Source: Candidatus Proximibacter danicus | GTDB lineage: Bacteria > Pseudomonadota > Gammaproteobacteria > Burkholderiales > Rhodocyclaceae | Assembly (NCBI GenBank): GCA_016710885.1 | Contig: JADJUC010000001.1 | Coordinates: 186,001 to 250,000, forward strand | DNA: 64,000 nucleotides | Reading direction: 5' to 3' | Shown here: one piece after another, positions 27,042 to 35,441 of the stretch | Position numbering within the stretch: position 1 is the first letter of the stretch | Layout of the letters: the number at the start of each line of letters is the position of its first letter | Position numbers and translations under genes: made by a program | Notes under the pieces: model-generated | The model's database searches: none | The model's input: only the letters and a program-made list of their open reading frames with translations | What the model was told of the DNA's origin: nothing

Positions 27042-27365
27042 TCAAACGTTAAAAGATTCGCCGCAGCCGCAGGCGTCTTTGACATTCGGGTTATTGAACT
27101 TGAAGCCTTCGTTCAGCCCCTCACGCGCATAGTCCAGCTCAGTACCTTCGAGATACGGCAGACTCTTCGGATCAATCAGCACGGTCACCCCGTGCGATTG
27201 AAAAGTAATGTCGTCCGCCGCAATCTCGTCGGCAAACTCCAGCTTGTAAGCCATGCCCGAGCAACCGCTGGTACGAACGCCCAAGCGCAATCCAACGCCC
27301 TTGCCACGCTTGGCAATGTAGTTGCTAACGTGCTTTGCTGCCTTCTCTGTCAGGGTAACGCCCAT
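27042..27365 (-). CDS. iscA: Iron-sulfur carrier protein IscA
   Basis: A 107-aa A-type carrier. The three ligand cysteines are in GVRTSGCSGMAY (Cys35) and DACGCGESF (Cys99 and Cys101). It transfers clusters to apo-proteins in the ISC pathway. It begins 18 bases after the iscU stop, in the normal iscU-iscA order. Confidence 0.96.
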   Translation of the reverse strand: MGVTLTEKAAKHVSNYIAKRGKGVGLRLGVRTSGCSGMAYKLEFADEIAADDITFQSHGVTVLIDPKSLPYLEGTELDYAREGLNEGFKFNNPNVKDACGCGESFNV

Positions 27366-27383
27366 GCTTGACTCCTAGTTTTC

Positions 27384-27767
27384 TTACTCGCTGCGCTTCT
27401 TCTTGTAGTCGGCAACTGCGGCCTTGATCGCGTCTTCGGCCAGAATCGAGCAGTGAATCTTCACCGGCGGCAGCGCCAGTTCTTCGGCGATCTGCGTGTT
27501 CTTGATGTCGAGCGCCTGATCGACGGTCTTGCCCTTGACCCACTCGGTAACGAGTGAGCTGGAGGCAATCGCCGAACCGCAGCCGTAGGTCTTGAACTTG
27601 GCATCCTCGATGACGCCTTCCTTGTTCACCTTGATCTGCAGCTTCATGACGTCGCCGCAGGCCGGCGCACCGACCATGCCGGTACCGATGCCGTCTTCTT
27701 CCTTGGCAAAGGAACCGACGTTGCGCGGGTTCTCGTAGTGATCCAGTACTTTTACGCTATAGGACAT
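27384..27767 (-). CDS. iscU: Fe-S scaffold protein IscU
   Basis: A 127-aa scaffold on which [2Fe-2S] clusters are built. Cluster ligands are seen in GAPACGDVMK (Cys37), TYGCGSAIAS (Cys63) and KIHCSILAED (Cys106). The LPPVK sequence, recognised by HscA, is intact. It lies 19 bases after iscS. GGAGAAAC before the ATG serves as ribosome site. Confidence 0.97.
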   Translation of the reverse strand: MSYSVKVLDHYENPRNVGSFAKEEDGIGTGMVGAPACGDVMKLQIKVNKEGVIEDAKFKTYGCGSAIASSSLVTEWVKGKTVDQALDIKNTQIAEELALPPVKIHCSILAEDAIKAAVADYKKKRSE

Positions 27768-27786
27768 GGTGTTTCTCCTTCAATAT

Positions 27787-28998
27787 TCAGTGTGCGGCCC
27801 ATTGCACCGTGCTCAGATCGACGCCGTCCTGAACCATCTCCCACAGCGGTGAGAGTTCGCGCAGCTTGCCGATCTTCTGGTGCAACAGTTTGACTGCGAA
27901 ATCGATCTCTTCCTCGGTCGTGAAACGGCCGATGGTGAAGCGGATCGAGCTGTGTGCGAGTTCGTCGTTGCGGCCCAGTGCGCGCAACACGTACGAGGGT
28001 TCAAGCGAGGCCGAGGTGCAGGCCGAACCGGACGATACGGCCAGATCCTTGATGGCCATGATCATCGACTCGCCTTCGACGTAGGCAAAGCTCATGTTCA
28101 GATTGTGCGGTACACGATGTTCGACATCGCCGTTCACATAAGTTGCCTCGATATCCTGCAAACCTTTCAGCAGGCGGTCGCGCAGCTGGCCGATACGCTT
28201 GTTTTCCTCGACCATTTCTTCACGGGCCAGACGGAAGGCCTCGCCCATGCCGACGATCTGGTGCGTGGCCAGCGTGCCGGAGCGGAAACCGCGCTCGTGG
28301 CCACCGCCGTGCATCTGCGCTTCCAGGCGGACACGCGGCTTGCGGCGGACGTACAGCGCGCCGATGCCCTTCGGGCCATAGGTCTTGTGCGCCGAGAAGC
28401 TCATCAGGTCAACCTTCAGCGTCGCCAGATCAATGTCGACCTTGCCGGTGGCCTGCGCCGCATCGACGTGGAAGATGATTCCTTTTTCACGGCAAATTTC
28501 GCCGATCTCGGCGATCGGCTGGATGACGCCGACTTCGTTGTTCACGAACATCACCGACACAAGAATGGTGTCGGGGCGGATCGCTGCCTTGAACACATCA
28601 AGGTCGATCAGGCCGTTTTCCTGCACGTCGAGGTAGGTCGCCTCGAAACCCTGGCGCTCGAGTTCGCGGAAGGTGTCGAGCACCGCCTTGTGCTCGGTCT
28701 TGACGGTGATGATGTGCTTGCCCTTGCCGCCGTAGAAATTGGCCGCACCCTTGATCGCCAGGTTGTTCGATTCGGTGGCACCCGAGGTCCATACGATTTC
28801 CTTGGCGTCGGCGTTGACCAGCTTCGCCACTTCCTCACGCGCTTCCTCGACCGCCGCATCGGCTTCCCAGCCGAAGCTGTGCGAGCGCGAGGCGGGGTTG
28901 CCGAATTTTTCGACGAGGTAAGGAATCATCTTCTCCGCAACGCGCGGGTCCACCGGGGTCGTCGCCGAATAGTCGAGGTAGATTGGCAATTTCAGCAT
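27787..28998 (-). CDS. iscS: Cysteine desulfurase IscS
   Basis: A 403-aa pyridoxal phosphate enzyme giving persulfide sulfur from cysteine to IscU. Key segments: LDYSATTPVDPRV, ATESNNLAIKG, the PLP Lys in SFSAHKTYGPKG, and the mobile catalytic Cys in SSGSACTSASLEPS. The length and C-terminus (WEMVQDGVDLSTVQWAAH) are typical of group I IscS. It follows a second, NifS-like desulfurase gene by 61 bases. Confidence 0.97.
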   Translation of the reverse strand: MLKLPIYLDYSATTPVDPRVAEKMIPYLVEKFGNPASRSHSFGWEADAAVEEAREEVAKLVNADAKEIVWTSGATESNNLAIKGAANFYGGKGKHIITVKTEHKAVLDTFRELERQGFEATYLDVQENGLIDLDVFKAAIRPDTILVSVMFVNNEVGVIQPIAEIGEICREKGIIFHVDAAQATGKVDIDLATLKVDLMSFSAHKTYGPKGIGALYVRRKPRVRLEAQMHGGGHERGFRSGTLATHQIVGMGEAFRLAREEMVEENKRIGQLRDRLLKGLQDIEATYVNGDVEHRVPHNLNMSFAYVEGESMIMAIKDLAVSSGSACTSASLEPSYVLRALGRNDELAHSSIRFTIGRFTTEEEIDFAVKLLHQKIGKLRELSPLWEMVQDGVDLSTVQWAAH

Positions 28999-29059
28999 TT
29001 TCTGGCTCCGCTTCGTATTTGCGTTTGTGCTTGTTGGTTTCGTCTAGGTCGATCGTCAG

Positions 29060-30226
29060 TCAGGCAGCGTCACGCCTGAAAGAAGTCATCTGCTGCAATC
29101 CGACCACAGTCGACTGCAATGTGTTCAAAAAATCTTCAATTTCTTTTTGCGTCGTCGCATATCCGAGGCTCACGCGCACGGCACCGCGAGACAGCTCCGG
29201 CGCCACCCCCATCGCCGACAGCACGTGCGAAGGCTCGGGATTCGCGCTTGAGCAGGCTGCACCGCTGGCGACGGCAAAACCTTCGCGGTCAAGTTTGCCG
29301 ACCAGCGTTTCGCCATCGATATCCGGCAGTGCAAAGTAACTTGTGTTCGGCAAACGCTGCGCTGCAGCCCCGAATAAACGGGCGCCGATTGTCACTAAGC
29401 CGGCTTCCAGTTGATCGCGCAGCTTTTCCAGGCGCAGCGATGTCTCCGCTTCCCGTGCAACCGCCAGCATCGCCGCCACACCAAAACCGACAATGGCCGG
29501 TACGTTTTCGGTACCGGAACGCAAACCACGCTCATGCCCGCCGCCGGCGATCAGCGGGGCCAACTCCACACGCTTGTCGAGTACCAGCGCCGCAGCCCCT
29601 TTGGGGCCGCCAATCTTGTGCGCAGAAATCGTCATGGCATGAACGCCCGCCCGATTCCACTCGCGAAAGCTGATCGGCAATTTGCCCAGCGCCTGCACGG
29701 CATCGGTATGAAACCAGGCGCCGGTTGGCAAAGCCGCGCCAGCCAACGTCTCGATCTCCTGAAGGACACCGGTTTCATTGTTGGCACGCATCACCGAGAG
29801 CAGCCTTGGCTGCTGCGCCAGCACTTCTTTCCAGCTATTCGATTCAACCCGCCCGGCCGCATCAACACCGACCCGCTCGACCTGCCAGCCCAGCTTGGTC
29901 AGCTGGTCAGCCGGTTTGATGATGCAGGGGTGCTCTATCGCCGAAACCGCCAGCAAGCCGGGCTTTAAACAGGCTGCGGCCCCCTTGATGAAAAGATTGT
30001 TGGCCTCGGAGCCGCCACTGGTAAAAACCACTTCGGTGGGGTGCGCCCCTACCGCCTCGGCAACCTGCTGCCGGGCATCGTCAACTGCACGCCTGGCCGC
30101 CCTGCCGTATTCGTGCCGGCTGGAAGGATTGCCGAACTGACTTTGCAGCCAGGGCAACATCGCCTCCAGCACCGCCGCATCGAGGGGGGTTGTTGCGTTG
30201 TGGTCAAGATAGACCGGCGCGAACAT
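29060..30226 (-). CDS. Second cysteine desulfurase (NifS/IscS-like)
   Basis: A 388-aa class V aminotransferase-fold enzyme. It has VYLDHNATTPLDAAV, SGGSEANNLFIKG, the PLP Lys in ISAHKIGGPKGAAAL, and the catalytic Cys in ASGAACSSANPEPSHVL. It starts 5 bases after the iscR stop, so it is co-transcribed with iscR and lies upstream of the canonical iscS. This paralogue in the same operon may supply sulfur to another acceptor or serve as a condition-specific backup. Upstream in-frame codons up to 30526 are inside iscR and are not used. Confidence 0.93.
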   Translation of the reverse strand: MFAPVYLDHNATTPLDAAVLEAMLPWLQSQFGNPSSRHEYGRAARRAVDDARQQVAEAVGAHPTEVVFTSGGSEANNLFIKGAAACLKPGLLAVSAIEHPCIIKPADQLTKLGWQVERVGVDAAGRVESNSWKEVLAQQPRLLSVMRANNETGVLQEIETLAGAALPTGAWFHTDAVQALGKLPISFREWNRAGVHAMTISAHKIGGPKGAAALVLDKRVELAPLIAGGGHERGLRSGTENVPAIVGFGVAAMLAVAREAETSLRLEKLRDQLEAGLVTIGARLFGAAAQRLPNTSYFALPDIDGETLVGKLDREGFAVASGAACSSANPEPSHVLSAMGVAPELSRGAVRVSLGYATTQKEIEDFLNTLQSTVVGLQQMTSFRRDAA

Positions 30227-30231
30227 GATGG

Positions 30232-30720
30232 TCAGGCAGACACGGCGATGATCTTGGTGCGCGGACGCGGACCCACGCGCTGATCGGGAACCGCCGCCAT
30301 GAATTCGACGGCCTTGTGCGCGTTCCGGGTGACCAGATCGTGCAGCGAGACCGAAGTGAGATATTCGTACATCTTGAAATTGAGCGTTGCCCAGAGATCG
30401 TGCGTCATGCAGCGATGCTCGTCGTGGCAATTTTCCTTGCCGCCACACTGGGTTGCATCCAGCGGCTCGTCCACCGCCCTGATGATATCGGCGACCGATA
30501 TCTTGTCCAGCGGGCGCGCCAGGCAATAGCCGCCACCAGGGCCGCGGACGCTGTCAACCAGATGGTGGCGGCGCAACTTGCCGAACAATTGCTCGAGATA
30601 CGACAGCGAAATCTTCTGACGCTCGCTGATACCCGCCAGCGTCACCGGGCTTTCGCGACCACGCAAAGCCAGATCGATCATTGCCGTAACAGCAAAACGT
30701 CCTTTGGTCGTCAGTCTCAT
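30232..30720 (-). CDS. iscR: Fe-S cluster regulator IscR
   Basis: A 162-aa Rrf2-family regulator. The winged helix-turn-helix covers MRLTTKGRFAVTAMIDLAL to RGPGGGYCLAR. The [2Fe-2S] ligands Cys92, Cys98 and Cys104 are in TQCGGKENCHDEHRCMTHDLW, followed by the conserved His. Holo-IscR represses the ISC operon; apo-IscR acts on other sites. Two IscR-like sites lie directly upstream, over the likely promoter, so autoregulation is well supported by sequence. Confidence 0.96.
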   Translation of the reverse strand: MRLTTKGRFAVTAMIDLALRGRESPVTLAGISERQKISLSYLEQLFGKLRRHHLVDSVRGPGGGYCLARPLDKISVADIIRAVDEPLDATQCGGKENCHDEHRCMTHDLWATLNFKMYEYLTSVSLHDLVTRNAHKAVEFMAAVPDQRVGPRPRTKIIAVSA

Positions 30721-30737
30721 GTTTTCTCCCGGATCTA

Positions 30738-30762
30738 ATACTTGAGCGGTTTAGTCAACTAT
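30738..30762 (-). promoter_or_regulatory. IscR type-1-like operator at the iscR promoter (site A)
   Basis: A 25-bp element, ATAC..GGTTTAGTCAACTAT on the + strand, matches the E. coli IscR type-1 consensus (ATASYYGACT-RWWWY-AGTCRRSTAT) at about 22 of 25 positions by eye. It overlaps the predicted -10 and start point of iscR. Confidence 0.7.
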
Positions 30763-30787
30763 ATTCAAACCATACCAAATTAGTCAA
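30758..30787 (-). promoter_or_regulatory. iscR promoter (-35 TTGACT, -10 TATAGT)
   Basis: On the minus strand, TTGACT (30787-30782) and TATAGT (30763-30758) are 18 bases apart, ending 37 bases before the iscR ATG. The -10 lies inside IscR site A and the -35 inside site B, the arrangement expected for repression. Confidence 0.65.
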
Positions 30788-30791
30788 CTAT
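30767..30791 (-). promoter_or_regulatory. Second IscR type-1-like half-conserved site (site B)
   Basis: The element ends TTAGTCAACTAT like site A, 29 bp away, with about 20 of 25 consensus positions. The well-conserved half sits in the last codons and stop of cysE. Confidence 0.5.
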
Positions 30792-31532
30792 TTTGCTCAG
30801 GTACTTCGGGTCGAATTTATCGGCGGTGGCCAATTCATCTTCGATGCTCACCCCGGACTGCTCCAGCTTCTTCCGCAACACATCGATCCGGCGGTCGGTC
30901 TCGACGGCATGGTCAAGCAGACCGTGAATGGCCTTGGCCAGCGGATCGTCCTGATTGCTTGCCAACGCGTAGGCCGAGAATCCCATCTGCTCAGCCTTCT
31001 CTTCGCGCTTCAAGGCCAGTTCCGCATCGATGATGCGCGCCGGATTGCCAACCGCTGTCGCACCCGGCGGTACGTCCTTGACCACCACGGCGTTGGAGCC
31101 GACCTTGGCGCCGGCGCCGATGGTGATCGGCCCCAATACTTGGGCGCCAGCACCAATGACGACGCCGTTTTCCAGCGTCGGATGCCGTTTTCCCTTGTTC
31201 CACGAAGTGCCGCCTAGCGTAACGCCATGATAGAGCGTTACTTCGTCGCCAATCACCGCCGTCTCGCCGATGACCACCCCCATGCCGTGGTCGATGAAGA
31301 ATCTCCGACCGATGCTTGCGCCGGGGTGAATTTCGATTCCGGTCAGCATCCGCCCGAGGTGCGAAACAAAACGTGCCAGCCAACGCAAGCGATGACCCCA
31401 CAACCAATGCGAAAAACGATAGGTCATCGCCGCGTGCACTCCCGGGTAGCAGGTCAGCACCTCCCAGGACGAACGCGCAGCGGGGTCACGGTCAAATACT
31501 GACTGAATGTCTTCACGCAGACGGGCAAACAT
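30780..31532 (-). CDS. cysE: Serine O-acetyltransferase
   Basis: CysE acetylates serine, the committing step of cysteine synthesis. A 250-aa left-handed beta-helix acyltransferase with IEIHPGASIGRRFFIDHGMGVVIGET, the hexapeptide region (IGAGAQVLGPITIGAGAKVGSNAVV, in several rungs) and GNPARII. It lies 59 bases before iscR on the same strand, and an IscR-like site sits before it. Linking CysE to the ISC genes makes sense because IscS consumes cysteine. Confidence 0.95.
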   Translation of the reverse strand: MFARLREDIQSVFDRDPAARSSWEVLTCYPGVHAAMTYRFSHWLWGHRLRWLARFVSHLGRMLTGIEIHPGASIGRRFFIDHGMGVVIGETAVIGDEVTLYHGVTLGGTSWNKGKRHPTLENGVVIGAGAQVLGPITIGAGAKVGSNAVVVKDVPPGATAVGNPARIIDAELALKREEKAEQMGFSAYALASNQDDPLAKAIHGLLDHAVETDRRIDVLRKKLEQSGVSIEDELATADKFDPKYLSKIVD

Positions 31533-31578
31533 TACGACTCCCAGAATTTTTTCAGCTTCTACAGGGTGGAATTCTAAA

Positions 31579-31603
31579 ATACCCGACTAATTTGATCTAC
31601 TAT
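31579..31603 (-). promoter_or_regulatory. IscR type-1-like operator upstream of cysE
   Basis: The + strand reads ATACCCGACTAATTTG.. followed by ATCTACTAT, matching the type-1 consensus at about 22 of 25 positions (AGTC reads GATC in the right half). It starts 46 bases before the cysE ATG and overlaps the trmJ stop codon. No clear -35/-10 pair was identified with it. Confidence 0.6.
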
Positions 31604-32451
31604 TTTTGCCCTGGTTCCCGATTTGCGGTTTGCACCCCACCACCGCCATGCCAGCGCGCCCCAGTGGGCGTCTCGATCGAATCGAGGATGCCACGAAGGA
31701 TATTGATTTCATCTTTTTCCAGCGCCGCCCGGCCAAAGAGACGGCGCAGTTTCGGCATCAACCGTCGCGGCTTGGCCGGATCATGAAAACCGGTGGCCAC
31801 GAGAACGGACTCCAGGTGGGCGTAAAAGCGCTCTATTTCATCAAGGGCCGCCGCTGGCGAACTGAAAGGCGTTGCCAGTGTTGTCAGTGCCGGCGGCGCC
31901 TCGCAAAAAGCCGCCATGCGGAGCTCGTAAGCCATGACCTGAACAGCGGCCCCAAGGTTCAGCGAACTGAAGTCCGGGTTACTGGGAATGGTCACCGCCT
32001 TCTGGCACCGTTGCAGTTCCTCATTGGTCAGGCCGCTGGATTCATTGCCGAAAACGATCGCCACGTCGCCGCTGGCCGCCTCCGCCAGCAGCGGCACGGC
32101 CGACCCTCGCACGCCCGTGGCTGCAGGGCCAAGGTCGCGCAGTCGTGCCGACAAGGCAAGCGCATGCACACAACCGCCAAGGGCTTCGCCCAGCGAAGGA
32201 CAATGAACCGCGCCGGCAAGTACATCGGTCGCTCCTGCGGCGCGTGCTTCCGCAACGGCATCGACGGCACACAGCGGCGAAACAAGGTACAAGCGGCTGA
32301 GACCCATGGTCTTCATCGCCCGCGCGGCGGCGCCGATATTCCCGGGGTGACTGGTGCGGCAAAGCACCACACGAACCCGGTCAAGCAGGGCTTGCGCCGC
32401 TTCGTCGGTTGGAAATGTCGGGAGCAAAGTGGGCACTCGAGCCTGGTTCAT
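31600..32451 (-). CDS. trmJ: tRNA (cytidine/uridine-2'-O-)-methyltransferase TrmJ
   Basis: A 283-aa SPOUT-class enzyme that methylates the 2'-OH of position 32 in tRNA. The knotted SAM-binding fold shows RVVLCRTSHPGNIGAAARAMKTMG, VFGNESSGLTNEEL and IPSNPDFSSLNLGAAVQVMAYEL. A C-terminal extension follows. Gene order suhB, trmJ and iscR nearby matches gammaproteobacteria, but suhB is divergent and cysE is inserted here. Confidence 0.93.
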   Translation of the reverse strand: MNQARVPTLLPTFPTDEAAQALLDRVRVVLCRTSHPGNIGAAARAMKTMGLSRLYLVSPLCAVDAVAEARAAGATDVLAGAVHCPSLGEALGGCVHALALSARLRDLGPAATGVRGSAVPLLAEAASGDVAIVFGNESSGLTNEELQRCQKAVTIPSNPDFSSLNLGAAVQVMAYELRMAAFCEAPPALTTLATPFSSPAAALDEIERFYAHLESVLVATGFHDPAKPRRLMPKLRRLFGRAALEKDEINILRGILDSIETPTGARWHGGGGVQTANREPGQK

Positions 32452-32453
32452 AT

Positions 32454-32459
32454 TAAAAT
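32454..32459 (+). promoter_or_regulatory. Possible -10 box (TAAAAT) of suhB
   Basis: TAAAAT followed by GCG lies just right of the trmJ start in the divergent trmJ/suhB gap, about 85 bases before the suhB ATG. No good -35 was seen. Confidence 0.3.
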
Positions 32460-32544
32460 GCGCGATTATTCAAATGATTCGGGCGGCGCAGTACGTTGCA
32501 ACACGCTTCGTACCTACTCCGCCCGACAAGTTCTTTACAAAGCC

Positions 32545-33348
32545 ATGCATCCAGCACTCAATATCGCCGTCAAGGCCGCGCGTCGCGCAGGTCAGATCAT
32601 CTCCCGCGCTTCGCTTGACGTGGACCTGCTGAAGGTCACCACCAAGCGCCAGAGCGACTTTGTCACCGAGGTCGATAAAGCCGCTGAAGCGGCCATCATC
32701 GAAGTGCTGCGCGAGGCTTATCCGAACCACGCAATTCTAGCAGAAGAGTCTGGCGCCTCCGGTGGCTCGCAGGCCGAATACCAGTGGATCATCGACCCAC
32801 TGGATGGCACGACCAATTTCATTCACGGCTTCCCGCAATTTGCGGTTTCGATTGCCCTGGCGCACAACGGTCAGGTCACGCAGGGTGTCGTTTACGACCC
32901 TGAGCGTAACGAACTGTTCACCGCCAGCAAGGGTCGCGGCGCCTTCCTCAACGACCGCCGCATCCGGGTTTCCAAGCGCATCAAGCTGGACGATGCGTTG
33001 ATCGGTACCGGCTTCCCTTTCCGCGAACTCGACAACATCGACACCTACCTCGCCATTTTCAAGGAACTGGCCGGCAAGACTGCCGGTATGCGCCGCCCCG
33101 GTGCCGCAGCACTGGATCTGGCCTGGGTAGCCTGTGGCCGCCTCGACGGTTTCTGGGAATTTGGCTTGTCGCCTTGGGATATGGCTGCCGGCACACTGCT
33201 CATCAGTGAGGCCGGTGGCCTCGTCTCCGACCTCGCCGGTGAATCGAGTTACCTTGAGACCGGCAACCTCGTTGCCGGCACGCCAAAGGTCTTCTCGCCG
33301 CTGCTACAGCTAATTCAGTCGCACAAGACAGCGACACTGAACCGCTGA
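32545..33348 (+). CDS. suhB: Inositol monophosphatase family protein SuhB
   Basis: A 267-aa Mg-dependent phosphatase. Metal-site motifs are intact: LAEESGASGG, WIIDPLDGTTNFIHGFP and SPWDMAAGTLLISEAGG. In E. coli SuhB also joins the rRNA antitermination complex. The start at 32545 (MHPALNIAVKAARRAG) matches the family start; the long open frame upstream is antisense to trmJ. It diverges from trmJ. Confidence 0.94.
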   Translation: MHPALNIAVKAARRAGQIISRASLDVDLLKVTTKRQSDFVTEVDKAAEAAIIEVLREAYPNHAILAEESGASGGSQAEYQWIIDPLDGTTNFIHGFPQFAVSIALAHNGQVTQGVVYDPERNELFTASKGRGAFLNDRRIRVSKRIKLDDALIGTGFPFRELDNIDTYLAIFKELAGKTAGMRRPGAAALDLAWVACGRLDGFWEFGLSPWDMAAGTLLISEAGGLVSDLAGESSYLETGNLVAGTPKVFSPLLQLIQSHKTATLNR

Positions 33349-33533
33349 CGGCGCCTCGTCACGCGCAATAAACCACCTGCAAGACATCAATAAGGTTTAA
33401 GCCAGGCATTAGCGTTTGGCATCGGCAGGCCACCCGGGCTATCCTTGGGCAATGAGGCTTCTCAAGCGCACACATGAAGCCGTGGCGTCTTGAACGACGC
33501 CGCCATCACCGCCCTTCCACGGAGACCCGGCCC

Positions 33534-33980
33534 ATGCAGCTCTACGCCATCGTTGCCATCATCGTCGCCATTGCCAGTGTGCTTTTCGCGCTGCAGAACA
33601 ACGTTCCGGTCAGCGTCGGCTTCCTCACCTGGCGCTTCGACAGTTCGCTGGCCATGGTCCTGTTGCTGGCGCTGGCGCTTGGCGCCATCGTCATCGCACT
33701 GATTTCGACGCCTGCCACCCTCAAGCGGCAATGGACGATCAACCGCCAGCAGAAGCATATCCGCGACCTCGAGGCGCAACTCGCGACGGCGAGAAGTGCG
33801 GCGAGCGGCATGCGTGATGTCACCCCGGCCAGCACCGGCATGCTCATCGACCCCTCGCGCTTTGTCGGCATGTCGGAGAGTTTTGCCGGCAGCGACTCCC
33901 TCTCCCCTGCCCGACCCATCCGCGGCGACACCGAAAGAATGAGCGTGCTACACGAAATGGTGCTCGCAAGATGCAATTGA
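33534..33980 (+). CDS. LapA-domain (DUF1049) inner-membrane protein
   Basis: A 148-aa protein with two N-terminal membrane helices (MQLYAIVAIIVAIASVLFALQ and SLAMVLLLALALGAIVIALIS) joined by NNVPVSVGFLTWRFD, the DUF1049 signature. A short coiled coil (QQKHIRDLEAQLA) and a polar tail follow. E. coli LapA acts with LapB in LPS control, but this protein is longer and no lapB is adjacent. GGAGA precedes the ATG. Its end overlaps the next gene by 10 bases. The 185 bases before it (33349-33533) show no gene. Confidence 0.75.
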   Translation: MQLYAIVAIIVAIASVLFALQNNVPVSVGFLTWRFDSSLAMVLLLALALGAIVIALISTPATLKRQWTINRQQKHIRDLEAQLATARSAASGMRDVTPASTGMLIDPSRFVGMSESFAGSDSLSPARPIRGDTERMSVLHEMVLARCN

Positions 33981-34807
33981 AGCCATTACGCGGCGCGACA
34001 CTCGCGCTTGCACTCACCCTCCTCGCGGCTATCACTTGCAGCTGGCTCGCCCCGCTCGACAGCGCGGCAGAACAGCAGGCGGAGTCGGGCATGAAACGCG
34101 CGCTGCTCAGCTTCGCCACCGCACGCAGCCTCAACGCACTGATCTCGGTGGCACAGGAAACCCGCATCGCCGTCGAGCCGGCCGGGGTTGGCGTCAGCCT
34201 TGCGCCGGGACAACTGCTTGACCCGCTGAACGATCTGATCGAAAACTTCGGTGACCTGATGCTGTTGTCCAGCGTCATCTTCGGTGCCGAAAAACTGCTG
34301 ATTGCCGCCGGCGCCCACTGGCTCATTTCGCTCGCACTGACGCTGACGGCGCTCGCCTGGCTGGCGCTACACCTGCGTTCGCTTGCACCACCGCCACTGC
34401 TCTCGCGACTGCTGCTGGCACTGCTGCTGGTGCGCTTCATCGTGCCGGTCACCGCTTTTACTGGCGAGCTTGTCTTCCAGACTTTTCTTGCCGACACCTA
34501 CCAAAGCAGCCAGACGGCAATCGACTCGGCGATGGGGCAAGCGAAGGGCACAAGTTTCGAAGGCGCCGCAGCGGACAACTCGACTTCACTCGTCGAGCGA
34601 TTTCGCCAGTGGCTGGCAAACACCGGCGATCTCAAGGGGGCGATCACCAGACTGCAGCAAACGCTCGATCAGGCGATCGAACATGTCGTCATGCTCATCG
34701 TCGTTTTTGTCCTGCAAACGCTGGTCATGCCACTGCTGACGCTCTGGTTGCTGGTAACACTGGGGCGGGCGACGCTGCTGTCACCAGCGCCGGTGCGGCA
34801 GCGCTGA
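33971..34807 (+). CDS. Hypothetical membrane protein
   Basis: A 278-aa protein not assigned to a family. It begins with a hydrophobic helix that may be a signal anchor (LRGATLALALTLLAAITCSW), has helices near residues 115-133 (LISLALTLTALAWLALHL) and 140-160, and ends with VVMLIVVFVLQTLVMPLLTLW. About 60 polar residues separate the last two. It overlaps the DUF1049 gene and is followed by a cNMP-binding protein, so the three likely form one unit. Confidence 0.7.
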   Translation: MQLKPLRGATLALALTLLAAITCSWLAPLDSAAEQQAESGMKRALLSFATARSLNALISVAQETRIAVEPAGVGVSLAPGQLLDPLNDLIENFGDLMLLSSVIFGAEKLLIAAGAHWLISLALTLTALAWLALHLRSLAPPPLLSRLLLALLLVRFIVPVTAFTGELVFQTFLADTYQSSQTAIDSAMGQAKGTSFEGAAADNSTSLVERFRQWLANTGDLKGAITRLQQTLDQAIEHVVMLIVVFVLQTLVMPLLTLWLLVTLGRATLLSPAPVRQR

Positions 34808-34843
34808 TTGAATCAAACAACAACGGCACAAGGAAACGTACTC

Positions 34844-35209
34844 ATGATTCCCATCGATCTTTTCACCCACAACGCAGAAACCCACCACGTCGACGCCGGC
34901 GACTATCTGTTTCGTGAAGGCGACCCCGGCGGGCTGATGTATGTGCTCAACACCGGCTCGGCCGCCGTGCTGGTTGGCGACCGCGTCGTCGAAACACTTG
35001 CACACGGCAGCATCGTCGGCGAAATGAGCCTGGTCTCGCCCGGGCCGCACTCGGCAAGCGTGCGCGCAATCTCCGAGTGCAGCTTCGTCGCCGTCGACGA
35101 GAAGCGCTTTCATTTCCTCGTGCAACAGACGCCTTTCTTCGCCACGCGAGTGATGCGCGTAATGGCCGAAAGACTGCGTGCGACCGACGCGCTGCTCAGA
35201 CAGGGCTGA
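34844..35209 (+). CDS. Cyclic nucleotide-binding domain protein
   Basis: A 121-aa stand-alone CRP-like sensor domain: DAGDYLFREGDPGGLMYVLNTGSAAV and the phosphate-cassette region HGSIVGEMSLVSPGPHSASVRA are typical. No DNA-binding domain follows, so it is not a transcription factor by itself. ATG 34844 was chosen over a TTG at 34808 because AAGGA lies 9 bases upstream. It probably acts with the membrane proteins encoded before it; ligand unknown. Confidence 0.8.
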   Translation: MIPIDLFTHNAETHHVDAGDYLFREGDPGGLMYVLNTGSAAVLVGDRVVETLAHGSIVGEMSLVSPGPHSASVRAISECSFVAVDEKRFHFLVQQTPFFATRVMRVMAERLRATDALLRQG

Positions 35210-35249
35210 GGTCAGGCAGTCGGCCGCATAACGGCCGCGACAGCGACAC

Positions 35250-35271
35250 GCGCGGGACAACGTTCCCGCGC
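35250..35271 (+). terminator. GC-rich hairpin after the cNMP-binding gene
   Basis: GCGCGGGA (35250-35257) pairs perfectly with TCCCGCGC (35264-35271) across 6 bases. A second small palindrome pair CGGCCG lies at 35221-35237. There is no T run, so termination is only possible. The rest of 35210-35441 shows no gene; TAAAAT at 35404-35409 may be the -10 of the next gene. Confidence 0.35.
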
Positions 35272-35441
35272 ATGAAGTCAAAGACGCCGCTTGATCGCGT
35301 CAAGTCTCTCCTCAAGACCTTCCTGCTCACCGGGCTGGGCGCTGAATGATGGGGAGCAGCACGCCCATTTGTGTAGCCTGCGAAGCGCACACCCAAACAG
35401 CGGTAAAATGGCGCCCCGCCTCACCTTCTGCCGCAACCTCC

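Noticed and set aside
34808..34843. TTG start 12 codons upstream for the cNMP-binding gene
   Set aside because: The ATG at 34844 has a better-placed AAGGA and starts at the domain boundary.
35271..35349. 25-codon frame MKSKTPLDRVKSLLK... before rlhA
   Set aside because: No ribosome-binding site, begins inside a hairpin, and nothing supports translation.
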